A stretch of 64,000 nt of DNA from Serratia rhizosphaerae. Its GTDB lineage: Bacteria; Pseudomonadota; Gammaproteobacteria; Enterobacterales; Enterobacteriaceae. The stretch lies in contig NZ_CP041764.1 of the NCBI RefSeq assembly GCF_009817885.1, positions 1,922,001-1,986,000 of the forward strand, read 5' to 3'. Position numbers and translations under genes: made by a program. Positions within the stretch are counted from its first letter, which is position 1; the number at the start of each line of letters is the position of its first letter. The notes under the pieces were generated by a model. The model was not told the origin of the DNA. It was given only the letters and a program-made list of their open reading frames with translations, and ran no database searches. Shown here piece after piece: positions 60,660-64,000 of this stretch.

Positions 60660-61646
60660 TTATCCGCGCTCCTCATCCTGATCGACGGCAAAACACGCCA
60701 CCATCTGCTCGCCATACTGGCGCAGCTGCGGCTGGCGCTGCGTACAGGCGCCGAACGCCCGGCGGCAGCGGGCGTTAAATGCGCAGCCCGGCGGCGGGTT
60801 CATCGGGCTGGGCAGCTCGCCGCTCAGCTTGATGCGCTCCCGACGCATATCCGGGTTCAGGCGCGGCGTCGCCGACAGCAGCGCCTGAGTGTACGGATGG
60901 CGCGGATTGTTGAATATGGCGTCCTTACTGCCCTTCTCCACGCAGCGCCCCAGATACATCACCATCACCTCGTCGGCGATATGCTCCACCACCGACAGGT
61001 CGTGCGAAATAAACACGTAGGACAGCCCCAGCTCCTGCTGCAGGTCCATCATCAGGTTAAGTACCTGCGCCCGCACCGACACGTCAAGCGCGGAGACCGG
61101 CTCATCGGCGATCACCACGTCCGGATTCAGCATCAGACCGCGGGCGATGGCGATACGCTGCCGCTGGCCGCCGGAGAACATATGCGGATAGCGGTCGTAA
61201 TGCTCGGTTTTCAGCCCGACTTTGGCCATCATCGCCAGCGCCTTCTCCCGCCGCTCGGCGGCGCTGAGCGAGGTGTTGATCAGCAGCGGCTCCTCAAGGA
61301 TCTGCCCGACCTTCTTGCGCGGGTTGAGCGATCCATAGGGATTCTGGAACACAATCTGGATCTTCTGTCGGCGCAGCTTTTCCGCCGTGACGTCCGGCTT
61401 CAGCAGATCCTGCCCCTGATAGTACAGCTCGCCGTCGGTCGGCGTCTCAATCATGGTCAGCAGGCGGCCCAGCGTGGACTTGCCGCAGCCGGATTCCCCC
61501 ACCACCGCCAGCGTCTTGCCGCGCTCCAGGGTGAAAGAGACGCCGTCCAGCGCTTTCACCAGCCGCTCCGGCGCAAACAGGCCTTTCTTCACCGGATAAT
61601 ACTTCTTCAGCCCGGTGGCCTGCAGTAAAGGTTGATTCTGGCTCAT
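60660..61646 (-). CDS. dppF: DppF, dipeptide ABC transporter ATPase
   Basis: DppF is one of two ATPases powering dipeptide (and haem, aminolevulinate) import. The 328 residues carry Walker A GESGCGKS, the MFSGGQRQRIAIARGL signature and Walker B DVVIADEPVSALD. The C-terminal oligopeptide-transporter extension (PSPMNPPPGCAFNARCRRAFGAC) has the cysteine cluster seen in Opp/Dpp ATPases that bind an iron-sulfur cluster. It overlaps dppD by four bases and is the last gene of the operon. Confidence 0.97.
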   Translation of the reverse strand: MSQNQPLLQATGLKKYYPVKKGLFAPERLVKALDGVSFTLERGKTLAVVGESGCGKSTLGRLLTMIETPTDGELYYQGQDLLKPDVTAEKLRRQKIQIVFQNPYGSLNPRKKVGQILEEPLLINTSLSAAERREKALAMMAKVGLKTEHYDRYPHMFSGGQRQRIAIARGLMLNPDVVIADEPVSALDVSVRAQVLNLMMDLQQELGLSYVFISHDLSVVEHIADEVMVMYLGRCVEKGSKDAIFNNPRHPYTQALLSATPRLNPDMRRERIKLSGELPSPMNPPPGCAFNARCRRAFGACTQRQPQLRQYGEQMVACFAVDQDEERG

Positions 61647-62623
61647 ACGGTCGGCCTCCCCGCATCATCCAGCGGTGTGTGACATTTAACCTGACGGCCG
61701 GGAATGCTGCGCAGTTCCGGCTCCTCATTGCGACAGCGCTCGGTGGCGTACGGGCAGCGCGGGTTGAGCAGACAGCCGCCCGGGCGGTCATACTTGCCCG
61801 GCACCACGCCCGGCAGCGACGCCAGGCGCGCCTTGTCGGCGGCAAACTCCGGCAGCGCGCGCAACAGCGCCTGGGTATACGGATGGCGCGGCGCGCGGAA
61901 GATTTCCGACGCCTTGCCGGACTCCACCACCTGACCGGCGTACATCACGATAATGTGCTGCGCCGCTTCCGACACCAGCGCCAGGTCGTGGGTAATCAGC
62001 ACCAGCGCCATGTTTTCACGCTGCTGCAGCTCCAGCAGCAGCTCGATGATCTGCGCCTGGATGGTGACATCCAGCGCGGTGGTCGGCTCATCGGCAATCA
62101 GCAGCTTGGGCCGGCAGGCGATCGCCATGGCGATCATCACGCGCTGGCTCATACCGCCGGACAGCTGATGCGGGTAGACGTCCAGCCGCGACGCCGGGTC
62201 GGGAATCCCCACCTGCGTCAGCAGATCGACCGCGCGCTGACGCCGGGTGCGGCGGCTGCCGCCCTGGTGCACCTTCAGCGCTTCCATAATCTGAAAACCG
62301 ACGGTGTAGCACGGGTTCAGACTGGTCATCGGATCCTGGAAAATCATCGCCACTTCGGCGCCCACCAGCTGGCGGCGCTCTTTCTCTGACAGTTTCTGCA
62401 AATCCTGGCCGTTGAACGCCAGGTTATCGGCCATCACCCGGCCGGGATAATCAATCAGCCCCATAATCGCCAGCGAACTGACGGACTTGCCGGAGCCGGA
62501 TTCGCCGACAATGCCCACTACCTGCCCCTGCTCCACGCTGTAGCTGATGCGATCAACCGCGCGGAACGGCGCGCCTTCGTCACCAAAGTGCACCGAAAGC
62601 TTATCTACATTTAATAACGCCAT
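61643..62623 (-). CDS. dppD: DppD, dipeptide ABC transporter ATPase
   Basis: DppD is the second ATPase of the dipeptide importer. The 326 residues contain Walker A GESGSGKS, HQLSGGMSQRVMIAMAIA, Walker B KLLIADEPTTALD, and the C-terminal cysteine motif PGGCLLNPRCPYATERC. It lies 14 bases after dppC and is translationally coupled to dppF. Confidence 0.97.
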   Translation of the reverse strand: MALLNVDKLSVHFGDEGAPFRAVDRISYSVEQGQVVGIVGESGSGKSVSSLAIMGLIDYPGRVMADNLAFNGQDLQKLSEKERRQLVGAEVAMIFQDPMTSLNPCYTVGFQIMEALKVHQGGSRRTRRQRAVDLLTQVGIPDPASRLDVYPHQLSGGMSQRVMIAMAIACRPKLLIADEPTTALDVTIQAQIIELLLELQQRENMALVLITHDLALVSEAAQHIIVMYAGQVVESGKASEIFRAPRHPYTQALLRALPEFAADKARLASLPGVVPGKYDRPGGCLLNPRCPYATERCRNEEPELRSIPGRQVKCHTPLDDAGRPTV

Positions 62624-62637
62624 GATCCATTCCTCAG

Positions 62638-63540
62638 TTACTGCTTGAGTTTGGGGTCGAGAGCATCGCGCAAACCGTCCCCCATCAGGTTAAACGCCAG
62701 CACCGTCAGCAGAATCGCCAGCCCCGGGAAGGTCACTACCCACCAGGCGCTTTGCGCGAACTGCAGTACGTCGGAGAGCATCGTGCCCCATTCCGGCGTC
62801 GGCGGCTGTGCGCCCATACCGAGGAAACCCAGCGCGGCCATATCGAGAATGGCATTGGAAAAACCGAGCGACGCCTGCACGATCAGCGGCGCCAGACAGT
62901 TAGGCAGAATATTGACGAACATCTGGCGCAGCGCCCCGGCGCCTGCCACCCGTGAGGCGGTGACGTAGTCGCGGTTGACCTCCACCAGCACCGCCGCGCG
63001 GGTGAGGCGCACGTAGTGCGGCAGGGCGACGAAGGTCAGCGCCAGTGACGCATTGACGATCGACGGCCCGAATACCGCCACCAGCACCAGCGCCAGCAGC
63101 AGGCTCGGCAGCGCCAGCATAATATCGACGACGCGCATGATGACGGCGTCCACCACGCCGCCGCAGTAGCCGGCCAGCAGGCCGAACACCACGCCCATAA
63201 TCAACGACAGCGCCACCACCAGACAGCCGACCAGCAGCGACAGGCGTGCGCCGAACATCAGCCGCGACAGCACGTCGCGGCCCACGTCGTCGGTGCCGAG
63301 AATAAACTGCCAGCTGCCGCCCTCCTGCCAGACCGGCGGTTTGAGCAGCGCGTCGCGGAACTGTTCCGCCGGCGCATGCGGCGCCAGGAAACCGGCGCCC
63401 AGCGCGATAACCAGCATAATGATGATATAGACCAGGCCGACCACGGCCCCTTTATTGCGCTTGAAGTAGTGCCAAAACTCCTGCAGCGGCGTCATGGGCT
63501 TCGGCGCGCCGGTGGCTACCGGCTCAGTTACTTGAGTCAT
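62638..63540 (-). CDS. dppC: DppC, dipeptide ABC transporter permease
   Basis: DppC is a 300-residue inner-membrane permease with six helices and an N-terminal cytoplasmic stretch (MTPLQEFWHYFKRNKGAVVGL). The binding-protein-dependent transport signature lies near EVNRDYVTASRVAGAGALRQMFVNILPN, the EAA loop that contacts the ATPases. The C terminus is the conserved LGDGLRDALDPKLKQ type (here NLMGDGLRDALDPKLKQ). It lies 11 bases after dppB. Confidence 0.97.
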   Translation of the reverse strand: MTQVTEPVATGAPKPMTPLQEFWHYFKRNKGAVVGLVYIIIMLVIALGAGFLAPHAPAEQFRDALLKPPVWQEGGSWQFILGTDDVGRDVLSRLMFGARLSLLVGCLVVALSLIMGVVFGLLAGYCGGVVDAVIMRVVDIMLALPSLLLALVLVAVFGPSIVNASLALTFVALPHYVRLTRAAVLVEVNRDYVTASRVAGAGALRQMFVNILPNCLAPLIVQASLGFSNAILDMAALGFLGMGAQPPTPEWGTMLSDVLQFAQSAWWVVTFPGLAILLTVLAFNLMGDGLRDALDPKLKQ

Positions 63541-63551
63541 TACGGCGCCCC

Positions 63552-64000
63552 TTATTTCTTGTGACGAATACGTGGGTTAACCACGCCGTAGAGCACGTCT
63601 ACCAGCAGGTTAACCAGGATGATCATACAGGCGACCAGCAGCACCCCACCCTGCACCACCGGGTAGTCGCGCCGCTGCAGCGCTTCAATCAGCCAGCGGC
63701 CAAGGCCCGGCCAGGAGAAGATGGTTTCGGTCAGAATGGCGCCCGCCAGCAGCGTGCCGACCTGCAGACCAATCACCGTCACCACCGGCAGCAGCGCGTT
63801 GCGCAGCGCATGCACCACAATCACCCGCATGCGGCTGACGCCCTTGGCGCGCGCGGTGCGGATATAGTCCTCCCCCAGCACTTCCAGCATCGACGAACGG
63901 GTCATACGCACGATCACCGCCAGCGGAATGGTGCCCAGCACTACCGCCGGCAAAATCATATGCATCACCGCATCGACAAAATCGCCGGGCTCGCCCCAGA
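63552..64000 (-). CDS. dppB: DppB, dipeptide ABC transporter permease (3' part)
   Basis: Only the last ~149 residues lie in the window; E. coli DppB has 339. The visible part runs from the periplasmic WGEPGDFVDAV region through the EAA loop (MLEVLGEDYIRTARAKGVSRMRVIVVHALRNALLPV) to the conserved end LLVDVLYGVVNPRIRHKK. The rest of the operon (dppA and the dppB 5' end) should continue past base 64000. Confidence 0.96.
   Translation of the reverse strand, partial: WGEPGDFVDAVMHMILPAVVLGTIPLAVIVRMTRSSMLEVLGEDYIRTARAKGVSRMRVIVVHALRNALLPVVTVIGLQVGTLLAGAILTETIFSWPGLGRWLIEALQRRDYPVVQGGVLLVACMIILVNLLVDVLYGVVNPRIRHKK

Overview
The window is chromosomal DNA from a GC-rich enterobacterium, most likely Serratia or a close relative in the Yersiniaceae. 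The evidence is gene order and near-identical protein families to Escherichia coli, combined with features of the Yersinia/Serratia side of the order: a YPAL-like palindromic element, a sigma54-type promoter in front of GlmZ, and a complete bcs cellulose locus. It is almost all core genome. I see no prophage, insertion sequence, CRISPR array, toxin-antitoxin pair or secondary-metabolite cluster. The species assignment is inference; the gene calls are mostly secure.

Left part (1-20 kb). The 3' end of rarD is followed by abrB, corA with a long structured leader, and an orphan wbuC cupin gene. The leftward run dapF-yigA-xerC-yigB-uvrD has an SOS box in front of uvrD. lptM and cyaY are divergent. 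cyaA (TTG start, conserved CRP site) diverges from the haem operon hemC-hemD-hemX-hemY. Next come a 127-bp palindromic repeat, the leftward small RNA GlmZ with its sigma54 promoter and upstream GlrR-type sites, and the tRNA operon Arg(CCG)-His(GTG)-Leu(CAG)-Pro(TGG). The 3' end and terminator of the tRNA-Pro gene are partly duplicated. The amino-acid permease gene yifK follows.

Middle (20-39 kb). The enterobacterial common antigen (ECA) cluster is transcribed leftwards from wecA to wecG: wecA-wzzE-wecB-wecC-wecD-wecE-wzxE-wecF-wzyE-wecG. Two things are odd. The rffG/rffH pair (dTDP-glucose dehydratase and thymidylyltransferase) that E. coli carries between wecC and wecD is missing, with a terminator-like hairpin in its place. 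wzyE, the ECA polymerase gene, has a one-base frameshift. Upstream lie rho with a 540-bp leader, trxA, divergent rhlB-gppA, rep, and ppiC.

Right part (39-64 kb). After ppiC the order jumps to a block equivalent to E. coli yhjJ-dctA-pdeK-bcs-dpp. It holds a degenerate M16 peptidase homologue (yhjJ), dctA, an SLC13-family anion transporter gene not found at this place in E. coli, a c-di-GMP phosphodiesterase (pdeK/hmsP-like), and the cellulose operons bcsRQABZC (leftward) and bcsEFG (rightward). The window ends in the dipeptide transporter genes dppB(partial)-dppC-dppD-dppF. The cellulose genes form one functional unit: BcsA/B synthesise and extrude the chain, BcsC/Z handle periplasmic and outer-membrane export, BcsE/F/G bind c-di-GMP and add phosphoethanolamine, and PdeK lowers c-di-GMP.

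I did not find a convincing undescribed multi-gene system. The points most worth a second look are the wzyE frameshift, the missing rffGH, the GlmZ control region, the corA leader with a corL-like ORF, and the tRNA-Pro duplication.
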